A DNA stretch of 64,000 bases from Atrichornis clamosus (Eukaryota > Chordata > Aves > Passeriformes > Menuridae): assembly GCA_013400975.1 (NCBI GenBank), contig WBMZ01004782.1, forward strand, positions 62,001-126,000, given 5' to 3'. Of the stretch, positions 53,846-64,000 are shown piece after piece. How positions within the stretch are numbered: the stretch's first letter is position 1; the number at the start of each line of letters is the position of its first letter. A program made the translations under genes and the position numbers. The notes beneath the pieces are model-generated. The model was given only the letters and a program-made list of their open reading frames with translations. It ran no database searches and was not told where the DNA came from.

Positions 53846-56056
53846 CTTTCCTCAAAAAGCACCAGTTGTGAAAAAGGTCAGTAGCTACTTACCTAGGGTG
53901 AAATGTGTCCCCCCGGGGTGTGTAAAGCAGACGTGAAAATTCCTCGTGTGTTTTTTCTACATGGTGAAACTCAGTTGCAACAGTAACTCTTTCAAACATC
54001 TCAGATCACTTGGAGGTACTTTCCAAGTGCTAACTCTGAAACATGAACTCCCAGAGACCATTCTGACAAGAAGTACTTTCCCTTGAAGAAAGAACTAACA
54101 ATTTTTGTCAATGTAAAAGTGATGTCACAGTGTAAAAAGGTATCAAACATAGTAATAATCACAAATACTCCAAGTAGAAATTATTAAGGCAACATAAATT
54201 TCACATTAACCTGTCTATTTATTCTTTGGTCTTTAAGAAATACAGTAGCCCTAACTCTGTAGTTCACAGAACATTACTCCTCTGAATTGCAGCGTACTTG
54301 GTCCTTGAATTCCTCTTCATATATCCATCATATTAGATAAAGTATAAGAAGCTTCCCAGGAGGATGAAATATTTATAAAAATGCCAAAAATTTTGAAAAA
54401 CAAATATGAGGTTTTTGAGGTGAAAATCACATGAAATAAATGAAACTACATAGTATTATTGGTGAATATTGATTGATTACTTATGAAATGAAAAGCTGAT
54501 CAATACTTTTGAAAAGGATTCCCTCATTTCAGCTTCCTATATGTATATTTATACCTTATTAATCTAGCACTCAGCACCTGGTTTCTACTGCTATTTCATT
54601 ATAGCTTGTACAAAATCTGGAAGGTCATGTCAGTGACACAGTTTTGACTGCCCTCAAGTTGCTGATTATTTCTTAGGTTCTGTTTAATTCTCTCTTGTTT
54701 TCAAGAAAGTCATGTGTGCCTGCAAATGATGTGTAATGTTTGCTATTTCTGGATGAATGCACTTAATTATCTCTAAAAATCATTTAATCAACAGATGGCT
54801 CCTCCTCCTTCCTTTGTACTAATCATCCTCTACATTTGTGTAACTTTTTTTTTTTCCCTGAGTCCTTGTGTTCCCTTTATTTCTTAGCTCTGAAGGATTT
54901 CTCCTTCAGGGCAAAGCTCTCTCTCAAAACCAAAAAAATGTCTAGCTGCTTAAAACACACCATAAAAGCTTTGCAAACATTCCCTGGTGTATGTTTGAAT
55001 ACGTCCATGAGATCTGTCCAGAAAGCTTAAATGAAAAAATAGGAAAAATAAAAGAAGCACATAATTTTAGTAATTGCTACAGTGCATTGCAACAACTAAT
55101 GCTTCAAAATACCCTACAGTGCTAATAGCACTTCTCTATGTGCAAGTTTTTCAGGGTCCAGAAATCAGAAGGTACACAAAGGAGAAATTGCCATCATAAG
55201 ATTAACACCACAATTAATAGGGATTGCATTTTCTTGTAAATATCAATGACAATATGAGTAAAATATTTAGAATTGTCTTTCAAACTGGAAAGATAAATAA
55301 AAAACCTTGTATTTACAAAATATTGCTATTATTAATTATTATTAATACTGTTAATATTGTGGAATCATCTCTTTTTTATTGAATAGTAACTTTTTAAGTG
55401 CTGATACTGCGATATTTTTATCTATTGTTATTACTGTACCTCTGAAATGAATAGAAGTACTAATGATGAAAAATGGGTGTGTATTGTTCTACAGTATGAA
55501 ACAAAGCTAAAAAAATTCTACTTTTGTGCTTTAGAGAAGCATAAGCCCCTAAGATGACTTAGGTCATAAGAAATTCCAGAAAATAGTTACCTAAGATTGC
55601 TTAAAAAGATGCAATTCCCCAGTTAGAGATAATTATTTTCATGCTTTTGTCCAAATATAAAGTTGAAATGATGATCAGTCTGCAAGACAAAACAATGACA
55701 CACTTTTCAAAACTACATTTCTTTTTAGAGTCTGTTGATTCACAGAAATGCTCCATAGGCTTGTTGACATAAAATTCAGACTCTTAAAGAAATATAAAAA
55801 TAATATTACCAAAATATAATTTTTTGACAGAAAATCCTAACAAGTGTTTTTCAGGCCCATGGTCAAGTGAATTGTTCTACCCCTGTTTTTTTTTTGTTTG
55901 TTTGTTTTGGGTTTTTTTGGGGTGGGGTTTTTTTTGTTTTTTTAACTCTAGTATGTCATTTATCCATTTCTATAAATCCATGTACAATCTTATGTACTCA
56001 TGTAAATGAAAACTTCAGAGAGATTTTAATCTTAATTTATGTAGGCTTAATTTTTC

Positions 56057-56100
56057 TGGAAGAGAATGTGTTCCCATTATGGAAGAGAATGTGTTCCCAT
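56057..56100 (+). repeat. Short tandem duplication, 23-bp period
   Basis: The 21 bases starting TGGAAGAGAATGTG occur twice without a mismatch, two bases apart. It is probably a recent local duplication. Confidence 0.9.
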
Positions 56101-57648
56101 ACCTATTCATTTTAGTATTAGTGCTACTAATCACTGTATTGTTACTCCCTATCGTGCCTAAAAATATTTACCATGACTCAAGACTTTACATGGTACAAGC
56201 ACATATTGAGACCATTGTCCTTCCTCTACAGAGCTGACATTGCAGATATAGAATAGGTGGATATATTGTTTGTTACAAGGTAGGTACTTCAGAGGATAAA
56301 ATGCAAGCATTTATGCTCCATTATAAATGACTCTCTGGAGTTAGTGTCCCATCTTAGTCAATAAAGAGAAATAGGTACTCTTTTACTGTATATCTAATTT
56401 AGAGGTCTGAACCAAATAAATTGCAACATATACATGGCTATTTCCCTTCATTAAGTCCAAGTGGATAGCAGGGATACCAGCTCTCACAGAGATTTCTGCA
56501 GTGTAGACATTGTAAGTTACATGAAATAAATCCAAGTTGTGTTCTTCAGGACATTGTGGATGTTTCTACAGTCAAAAAATCTAATGAGGAGGAGGCAAAA
56601 ATAACATCATTTACCATTACCTGGCTTAAATACTTTAATATTATATATCATGTTTGTAGTAGAAAATATCTGTACCATAATCTCTATAGTAAATTCAGAC
56701 CTGGACTACACTGTATAATTTTGCTAGTACAGGCACTTTGGAGTAAACTGTCTGATCTCTAAAAACCAGATATTTTGTTGGTTTAATTAATATTACGTAG
56801 GCAAATTGTGCAAATTTGCTAATATAAAAAAATCCTTTTTGGCATACCGTTCTGTACACATGGGCTCTGCTCATATAGCTATGGTGGCTATGTTTTGTTA
56901 TTATGGTGACAGGTTGTAGAATATTTAAGCCTCTCAGGGAAACAGTTGCAGAAAGCATTAAGGAAGTCCAATTTTCATGGGCCCCAAGTTCCCCAAACAC
57001 AGTACCCCTGTTAAGAGTCAGTTTGAAGGATAGTCTAGTGATAGTTACCCTTAGATACAAATGTTATACCTTAAGGAATAATGGCTACTATCAAAGAATG
57101 CCTGAAACATATTCATAATGCATTGAAATGTCTATCTGACCTAGTGATCTTGCAGACATAAAAAATACCCCAGATTTCAATTATTAATGCTTTGTCTGGT
57201 AACACACTTGGCAACAAAAATGCTACCTGAGACATAGCTTATATTATTCTGTAGTAATAGGGCTATTGTACTTTTACCTATAGAGACACTGGACAAATGA
57301 CATGATTATCCAAGTTCTTTAGCTTTTTAAAATAATCTTAAGGGGTCATCATACCTAGGAAACTCTACTTACCAAAATGCAGAGCTGTTCTCTTTAGATA
57401 CTAATGAGTGGGAACTTCAGGGTTATTCTGGTCATCACTCACCAGATTTTCACCTGCGATTTTCACCAGCTAAATATTCTGTGTACAGCAATCTCATCTA
57501 TCTTTTTGAACAGTCAACAGAGAAATAATAGAATTTTTACAGAATGCAGATCATCAGCATAGGAAGAAAGATAGGATCCATAGAGAGGAGAAAATCAGCT
57601 TTCTCTAGGCAGACTCCTAAGTCGTACTTTTTGTAGTGATCTTAGCAG

Positions 57649-57667
57649 TTTCTCACAATGTGAGAAA
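57649..57667. repeat. Perfect 9-bp inverted repeat
   Basis: TTTCTCACA, one A, then TGTGAGAAA. No adjacent gene; it may be a chance palindrome or a dimeric protein site. Confidence 0.7.
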
Positions 57668-58239
57668 GGTTAGAGGCCCTCCTCGACAGCTTGGTACCTT
57701 GAAGCTGATTGCAGATCTTGTTCCTCAGGTACTTGTACTGAATGCAAGTTCACAATCAATCTTGAGAAAACATTTTCTCTGTCTCTGTAGAGGTTGAAGC
57801 ACTGGCAAGAAGAAATTGGGGAGAAAAATGAGCAAGAAGAGTATAACTTTTTGGTTTGCTGATGGTTACATAAGGAAGAGAACCTCGGATCACACCATCA
57901 GTCACAAATATGTAAATATAACTGATTCTCTGGCCACTGTGAAAACTAGAGTCTATTTTGACTTAAGAATGTGTTAGGTGTTTATTTTGGGGGGAGGGGT
58001 GGTCTAATGTTTATATCACAAAACTCAACATCCTAATAGAAAGAAAAAATTGTGTTTTAATTTAAAAGACCATTTAATTTAGGACCAATGTTTCTTCACT
58101 TGCCATAGAGTCTTTAGGGAAAGGAGTACTAGTGCTAGAATCCAGTCAGATTAATACAATTACAACAGTGACTTAATTATAGATCCAAGAGGGCAACATC
58201 CATAAGATACTTGCTATAAGGTATTTAAATCAATTGACA

Positions 58240-59110
58240 CACACAGAGACATAAAGACCGATATACATAAAAGTACAAAGGTATACCTGTTAAAATTTCT
58301 CCTGGAGTTCAGTGAAATACATTTAAAGTCTTTGTGTTTCTCGATGGGTGAGGGTTGTGTCACAAGGAGTGGGTGTATCAGCCCAGGCCACATTGTTAGC
58401 TTTCAGTGAAAGTCCTCCAAAAACTTTGTAAACTTGAGAATTTGCCAGTTCTGAGAAGCATACCAGTCAGAAGGAGATGATGGACACCGCCTGTTGCTGT
58501 CCAGGAGAGCTCAAAGGACCTTGCTCAGGACCACCATTTACAGGGTCTTAAGATGGTTGGCTTTAGTCATCTGTCACTTTCTGTCCTGACCAAAATCCAA
58601 GTCAGTAACTACTGGAATTTTTCAAAAGTCCATTAACGATGCTACCATTACACTTGGGCTACAATTCAGGTAAGTAATGTTTCGAGACTGTCAGGGGATT
58701 AGTGATGATTTCTCATTCCCCTTCTTGGGCTGACAGAAGGTCACCTGTGCAGCACACACCCCACATCCCCAGCTTCACAGGCACACACACATTTGTGTTT
58801 TCCCCAAGCTCTTGCATGGTTCCTGCCCCCGTGACTGGAGATTAAAAATGCCACTGGCTCTTGTAGCTGACACCAAGACCCCACTGGGGCCGGGGCTGCT
58901 CACAGTCCCGGTCTGAATCCAGCAGCTGGCACCCATTCCTTCATGCTGGTTCCTCCAGTAGCTGGTACTGAGTCCTTGAAGCGCTGGCACACATAGGATA
59001 GAGAGTGAGATTAATTCAGAGAGGCTGTTAAGAAAGGATGTAATAAAGCAGGACAAACTGCAGAGATCAGGTGCATAGCCCATCCAGGCAGATTCCCTGA
59101 CGGGTCGCAC
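58240..59110 (-). mobile_element. Unclassified repeat-like block, possibly LTR remnant
   Basis: This block is clearly richer in GC than its surroundings, especially 58700-59100, and contains no coherent reading frame. Read on the minus strand, the sequence opposite 58900-59050 has a CTTTATTACATCC (a decayed AATAAA-like region) followed by TCTCACTCTCTATCC and GTGTGCCAGC, a layout like the R-U5 end of an avian retroviral LTR. Neither TG/CA ends nor target duplications could be fixed, so the class is uncertain. An unrelated old repeat or a GC-rich regulatory region is also possible. Confidence 0.35.
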
Positions 59111-59194
59111 TTTGCACCTGATTACCCCTTTTTAAAGTTTTTCTGTCTGTTCTGGCTTTGTTCAGAGACAGAAAGAAAATAAGAAAAGACATAG

Positions 59195-59518
59195 GGGCTA
59201 ACGGAGAAGATGCAGAGAAACTTTATACCAAGGTCTATAGTGACAGGACAAAGTAATGATTTCAAGCTAAAAGCAGATAGGTTTAGATTGGATATATGGA
59301 AGAAATTTTCTACAATGCGTATGGTGACACACTGAAACAAGCTGCGCAGAGAAGCTGTGGATACCCTGTCACTGGCCTTATTCAAGGTCAGCTTAGGTGG
59401 GACTTTGAGAAAACTGGTCAAGTGAAAAATGTCTCTGCTTATGGCAGTGGAGTAGGATTAGATGATCTCTAAAGGACCCTTCCAACTCAAAACATCATGT
59501 GATTCTGTGATTCTGTGA
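59195..59518 (+). mobile_element. CR1 LINE 3'-end fragment
   Basis: The plus strand reads AGAGAAACTTTATACCAAGG, TAGTGACAGGACAAAG, TTTAGATTGGATATATGGAA, GCAGAGAAGCTGTGGATACC and GATGATCTCTAAAGGACCC. It ends GATTCTGTGATTCTGTG at 59501-59517. This follows the CR1 ORF2 C-terminus and 3' UTR order base for base with scattered changes. About 325 bp remain, so it is 5'-truncated. It differs enough from the copies at 30.5 and 61 kb to be a separate insertion of another subfamily. Confidence 0.93.
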
Positions 59519-60944
59519 GTCTAATATTCCAACTAGAACAGTAACATGTAAAGGACCAGCAAATTCATGATGAGGCTTTAGACCAGAAAATTCAAGTAGA
59601 ATTTTCAAACCATTTGTTTATTTTTATATGGAGATATATGAGCAGTGCAAAATTAGTTCTGAAGGTAACACCTAGTCTAAACTCTACTTTGTGAAACCCT
59701 TTATTACTATCTAAAATGTTAGCAACTTTTACAGTCCTAGGAACAACATGTTTTTATTCATTCTAATTTCCAAAATCCACAAATTTTCCATATAATTATT
59801 ATGCCATTGCATTATAATTTTTATGAAGTTTGAGTAATCTCTGAACACAAGTTTTAGCCTTCCTCTTTTAGGGCTCTGGCACTTTGACCTTCCTAGCACT
59901 ATTATCTAAGGACAGTAATTGTGAAAATGTTTATCTTAGTTCACATTCACATTGGACTTATATCAGAAATGTGTGAATAATTGCACTTGTTGAAACTGAT
60001 TGAGAATCAAGCCCAACTGGTTTCACTTACACCTATGTGGTGTAAATATACCACACATAGTGCCAGGCAATTGAATAGCACAGCATATACTGGTCCAGAT
60101 TTCAGAGAATGCACAATAAAGTATTTTATTCTCTGTTTTCCTGCCTTCCCTAGCTATGCATGTAAAGAGGAATGGAAGAAGGAATTTTGTCCTGGGTTTT
60201 CTGTAGTATTTAACTAAGGAGAAAAAAAAATATATATAATCAATATCCTATGTCAGTGATATGAGATATCAGTGAAAGTGATGCATGTCCAATTCTGATT
60301 CAGGTTGTATACTGTCTTGAAAAATTTTGGTCCCCATCCTGAATCTTTTGTGCTTATTTTTGGAATTGAGAACATTATCCTCATTTGAGCAATAGAAACA
60401 ATTTGTTCCAGGGTCCTTAGCCAGTAATGTTCCAGAAACAAGACGAACTACAAAGGAATTCTCCCAATACATTTATCAGAACAATGTGATACATGCCCAA
60501 GTGCAATAGCAGCAAAAAAGCACTGATGGTATTTCTAAAGCACGACTTAATTAAGTTGTTGTTCATGCAGTAAATACAGCATCAGATTCCCAGGCCTGTC
60601 CTACTGTGTTGAGGGACACAAGAGTTACATAGCAGATATTGGAAACAAGGACATGCTTCAGGCATAATGAAGAAATCTTGAGGGGAAAAAAACCTCCAAA
60701 CTAATGAGGAAACAAAGGGAATCCATGACAGATAATACAGTACAAGATATTGGATCAAAAGCTATTTTTGTTTCTTTTTATGCAATTGAAATTTCTAAGG
60801 AAATTTTTCCGCAGTAGAAATGAGGGGAATGAGGATTCTACACCAAGAAGACAGTAACAGTAATAAATAAATAATAATGTGAAAAAAGTGAACTAAGCTA
60901 AACTAAACCTTACATCTAGACTAAATCAAATTAAACTAAATTGT

Positions 60945-61515
60945 TCACTGACAAGTGGCATCCCTCTGGGACTGATCCGTTATTGAGATCAGTGTTATTT
61001 AACATTTTCTTTAATGACATAGAGGGTTTGAGTGCATCCTCAGCAAATTTTCTGATGACACTAAGATGAGTGGTCCTGTTGGCACACCTGAAGGATGGGA
61101 TGCCTTCCAGAGGGACCTAGACTGGCTCGAGAAGTGGGTGCATGGAGAGGAATTTCATGTAGTTTAATAAGACCAAGTGCAAGGTGCTGCACCTGGGTCA
61201 GGGCAACCCCCGGTATCAACACAGGCTGGGGATGAACAGATGGAGAGCAGCCCTGCCCAGAAGGACTTGGGAGCGCTGCTGGATGAGAGGCTGGACATGG
61301 CCCAGCCATGTGCACTCACAGCCCAGAAAGCCAAACGTGTCCTGGGCTGCATCCAAAGCAGCGTGGGCAGCAGGGAGAGGGAGGGGATTCTGTCCCTCTG
61401 CTCTGCTCTGGTGAGACCCCACCTGCAGTGCTGCATCCAGCTCTGGGGTCCCAGCACAGGAATGACATCAATCTGCTGGAGTGAGTCCAGAGGAGGGCCA
61501 TGAAGATGACTGACT
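60945..61515 (+). mobile_element. CR1 LINE, 5' segment (interrupted copy)
   Basis: This segment carries part of the CR1 reverse transcriptase. TTATTTAACATTTTC encodes the LFNIF-like strand, and the catalytic box at 61048-61059 reads FSDD instead of the usual FADD, keeping both aspartates. An open frame at 61177-61503 then gives DLGALLDERLDMAQ, VLGCIQSSVGSRER and SALVRPHLQCCIQLWG, all standard CR1 blocks. Earlier stops and a frame change make it non-functional. It stops at GAAGATGACTGACT, where the SINE begins, and resumes at 61651. Confidence 0.95.
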
Positions 61516-61650
61516 CTGAGATTAGATCAGTTGCTTAGAGCATGGTGCTAATAATGTCAAGGTCATGGGTTTGATAACCAGTCAGGCCATTCACTTAAGA
61601 GCTGGACTAGATGATCCTTGTGACTCCCTTCCAACTCAAAATATTCTGTG
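61516..61650 (+). mobile_element. tRNA-Ile-derived SINE with CR1 tail (TguSINE1-like)
   Basis: The first 74 bases (61516-61589) align over the full length of a tRNA-Ile(AAT). The A box is TAGATCAGTTGC at 61523-61534. The anticodon loop CTAATAA has AAT at 61550-61552. The B box is GGTTTGATAAC at 61568-61578, and the head ends in GGCCA. The remaining 61 bases are a CR1 3' end: GGACTAGATGATCC, CCCTTCCAACTCAAA and a single ATTCTGTG. This head-tail layout is that of the CR1-mobilised SINEs known from passerines (TguSINE1 in zebra finch). It is too diverged in the acceptor stem and B box to be a working tRNA gene. It lies exactly between two parts of one CR1 copy, so it inserted later. No target duplication is clear, as is common for CR1-driven insertion. 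Confidence 0.88.
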
Positions 61651-62066
61651 GTTAGAGGGATGGAACATGTCTCCTATGAAGAAAGGCTGAGAGAACCGGG
61701 TTTGTTCAGCCTGGAGAAGATAAGGCTTTGGCGTGACCTAATTGTGACCTTCCAGTACCTGAGGGGACTTGCAAGAAAGACAGAGAAAAACTTTTTACAA
61801 AGGCAGGTAGTGACAGGAGAAGGGAGAATGGCTTTGAACTGAAAGAGAATAGGTTTAGATGACATTCTAGGAAGAAATTCTTTACTCTGAGGGTAGTAAG
61901 ACACTGAACAGGTGGGCCAGAGAAGTGGTGGCTGCCTGGGAGTGTTCATGGCCAGGTTGGATGGGGCTCTGAACTACCTGGTCTAGTTGAAGATATCCTT
62001 GATCACGGCAGAAGGTTTGGACTAAAAGATCTTTAAAGGTCCTTCCTAGCTCAAACTTTTCTGTTA
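61651..62066 (+). mobile_element. CR1 LINE, 3' segment (interrupted copy)
   Basis: It resumes with AGAGGGATGGAACATGTCTC, the block that follows the VQRRAMKM-like region in CR1. It then encodes [16 protein letters not shown], passes a frame change, and continues into the 3' UTR (GAAGAAATTCTTTACTCTGA, GGCCAGGTTGGATGGGGC, GGTCCTTCCTAGCTCAAAC). The terminal ATTCTGTG repeats are decayed to TTCTGTTATT near 62058-62066. Together with 60945-61515 this is one CR1 of about 990 bp split by a SINE. Confidence 0.93.
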
Positions 62067-64000
62067 TTAATGAAAATACTAATGATCATTTTATTTCCTC
62101 TTTGAAAAACTAAGAATGATTCATTGGAAAGAAAAATCCATTGTATTTGCAAATATATTTCTCAGCTTCCAGGCTTATCTGAGTATAAAAACCGTAGTGG
62201 TTCTTTCTGCGTCACTTTCAGCAGGTACAGGTATGACTTGCTGTCCCATGATAGGACTGACATATTCCTGCTCATGTAATTTAGGTAGAAAACCCAGCAT
62301 AGGTATGCCTGCCTGTGCTTGGTTTCACACTAGGGATGCTGTGGATGAATGGCCTTCTTCTCTATTCACCAGAAGGGAATGAGGATCAGAACAGCTGGCT
62401 TTAGAAAGTAATTTTTTTAATTATTGTTTTGAGCTGCCTGAAGCTCAAAACATTTGATTGCATGGAAATATATCACCTAATAATTCTATGGATTGTATTG
62501 TTCATCTGATGTAGTGATGGAATGGTTTGTGATCAGAATAAACTTGTCACTTACTGAATTTTAGTATTTCTACATGCCAGATTGAAACCTAACTTTTTCA
62601 ATGAAAGAATATATATTTCTTTTTAAAATGTGTACTTGGTATTTTGCTAATGTTATTTTTAATCTATACATTTTTGTCCTTTTTCTTTTGTTTCCTCCCC
62701 CCACATGTGTTATGTGTTTACAAATTGATTTCTGACATAGTCTCTCTCTACTGATGTATAGAAAAATGTCCATGTACTTGAAATGTACATGAAGTGTCCA
62801 TATTTCATGAAATAATGAATATACTGTATTGATAAAGCACTGAATGGAATCTTGCATTTAAAAATTATTTTCTCTCTAGTATTGCTTGTAACTAACAAAA
62901 AAGAAGTGTCCTATGCACTGAACAAAGCACTTCCAGAGATTTATAGATTTAAAATGTTACAGTCAAGGATTTTTGGGGTCAGACAATATTGAAGACGAAC
63001 ATGCAGACTCAGAGTTGGATATAGAATCACATCTGTACACCGATTAAGCAACTTGTGTTGTGAGTTGGCAAGTCCCAGTATCCTAGGTACACATCTGAAT
63101 AAAAAAAATCTGATTCTCTGATACAGGAGTCTTCAACAAATGCTAAGAAAATAATTACACAGTTTCAAATTGTACCATCTGGATCTTAAACTGTTAAGAT
63201 ATTAAACTTAATGAAAAAATACATTTTAAAGTTTAAATTTTGAAAGTTTACCTTTAAATTTAAGTGGTTTTTAAGAGATCTAACTGATTTTTATTCTTTT
63301 GTGATTTTTGTACATGTATTAAATAAGGCATATTTGGGTAAGCTGTTATCTAGGGAACAGAATAATCCTAAATCTACAAGTCTTTTAATATCTCTAAGAA
63401 CTCTGAGATATTAAATCATAATGAATAGCATTTCTAACAGAAACATCATCTTTTATAACCACATTGTTTTACATGCAACTTAGTGGCTATTTCCCTTAAT
63501 ATTTAACATATTTGCCAGTGATGTACTTTCTATAACTAATGTAATCTCTCAACACTGAATTCTGAGAAACTGCAGTGACTTTTCATCTGATATCTCATAT
63601 AGTAACTCCATCTAAAAGGGCAGTGTTGCACTTACACTTCTTTGTAGCTCCTATCTTCTGTAGAAAGTCTGGAACTACTTCACAGAGATCTCTGCAGGAT
63701 TATTTCAGTTTTTACTTTGAGGAATTTCAAAGATATTTTCCTTCCAATAGGAAATTTCTGTATTTTTGTGACACTTTTACAAGGAGAGCAATGTGCCACA
63801 GTCACACATGACAAGGGACACTGTAATATGCTTTTTTATGAGAGACTGTGTTGCTATTATTGAAGTTAACCCTTTGGTATTTTCACATAGTACTTAAAAT
63901 ATTTGACTGAAGATCTCATTCATGTTGCTTTTTCCCACTGCTTCCAGATAAATCGTCAAGGTCTGCATTGGTCTGAAATAGACCTAATAGCACCTTTTAG
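62067..64000. other. Intergenic DNA, nothing recognised
   Basis: AT-rich DNA to the window edge, with no recognised gene, RNA or repeat. Confidence 0.6.

Larger units (their letters stand above)
53846..58240. other. Intergenic DNA
   Basis: AT-rich DNA with no recognised gene or transposon. It contains a 21-nt direct duplication (56057-56077 and 56080-56100) and a 9-bp-arm palindrome at 57649-57667. Confidence 0.6.

Noticed and set aside
56695..57060. 121-codon open frame, minus strand
   Set aside because: No family resemblance, no promoter, splice or poly(A) context.
61516..61589. Possible tRNA-Ile gene
   Set aside because: The acceptor stem does not pair, the B box is mutated, and a CR1 tail follows directly; it is the head of a SINE.
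1..64000. CRISPR arrays, operons, phage or bacterial defence systems
   Set aside because: The window is vertebrate nuclear DNA with an intron-split gene and avian retroelements; no spaced direct repeats or operon structure were seen.

Overview
This is vertebrate nuclear DNA, most probably from a bird and perhaps a passerine. It is AT-rich and nearly gene-free. The repeats are avian: CR1 LINE fragments ending in the typical ATTCTGTG-like 3' tail, two related retroviral LTRs of an ERVL-like avian family, and a tRNA-Ile-headed, CR1-tailed SINE resembling zebra finch TguSINE1. No bacterial, phage or CRISPR-like features are present. The species cannot be fixed from the sequence. Only one protein-coding segment is supported: the last coding exon of a delta-1 protocadherin, best matched from memory to PCDH9 (positions 15803-16176, + strand). 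Layout: 1-15802 is the 3' part of the last PCDH9 intron, with one CR1 relic near 1.6-1.76 kb. A very strong polypyrimidine tract and AG acceptor lead into the terminal exon. The 3' UTR probably runs from 16177 to about 18070, where an AATAAA followed by GT-rich sequence marks the likely polyadenylation site. From there to 64000 the window is intergenic and matches the gene desert known 3' of PCDH9. It holds simple repeats (GGAA-type purine tract at 19.1 kb, TA-rich tract at 22.3 kb, a 270-nt uninterrupted pyrimidine tract with three perfect 57-bp units at 23.3-23.5 kb), a CR1 copy at 30.5-31.55 kb, a solo LTR on the minus strand at 35.69-36.73 kb with a perfect 5-bp target duplication, a related but internally shortened LTR on the plus strand at 53.4-53.85 kb, an unclassified repeat-like block at 58.2-59.1 kb, a CR1 3' fragment at 59.2-59.5 kb, and a CR1 copy at 60.9-62.07 kb interrupted by the SINE. 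Functionally there is one gene end, with its splice acceptor, C-terminal coding exon and 3' UTR, followed by neutral-looking repeat-bearing DNA. I found no new multi-gene system. The most interesting items are the CR1-mobilised SINE nested in a CR1, the duplicated terminus of the solo LTR, the apparent microhomology deletion in the second LTR, and the long minisatellite pyrimidine tract. Family names are from recognition, not a database search.
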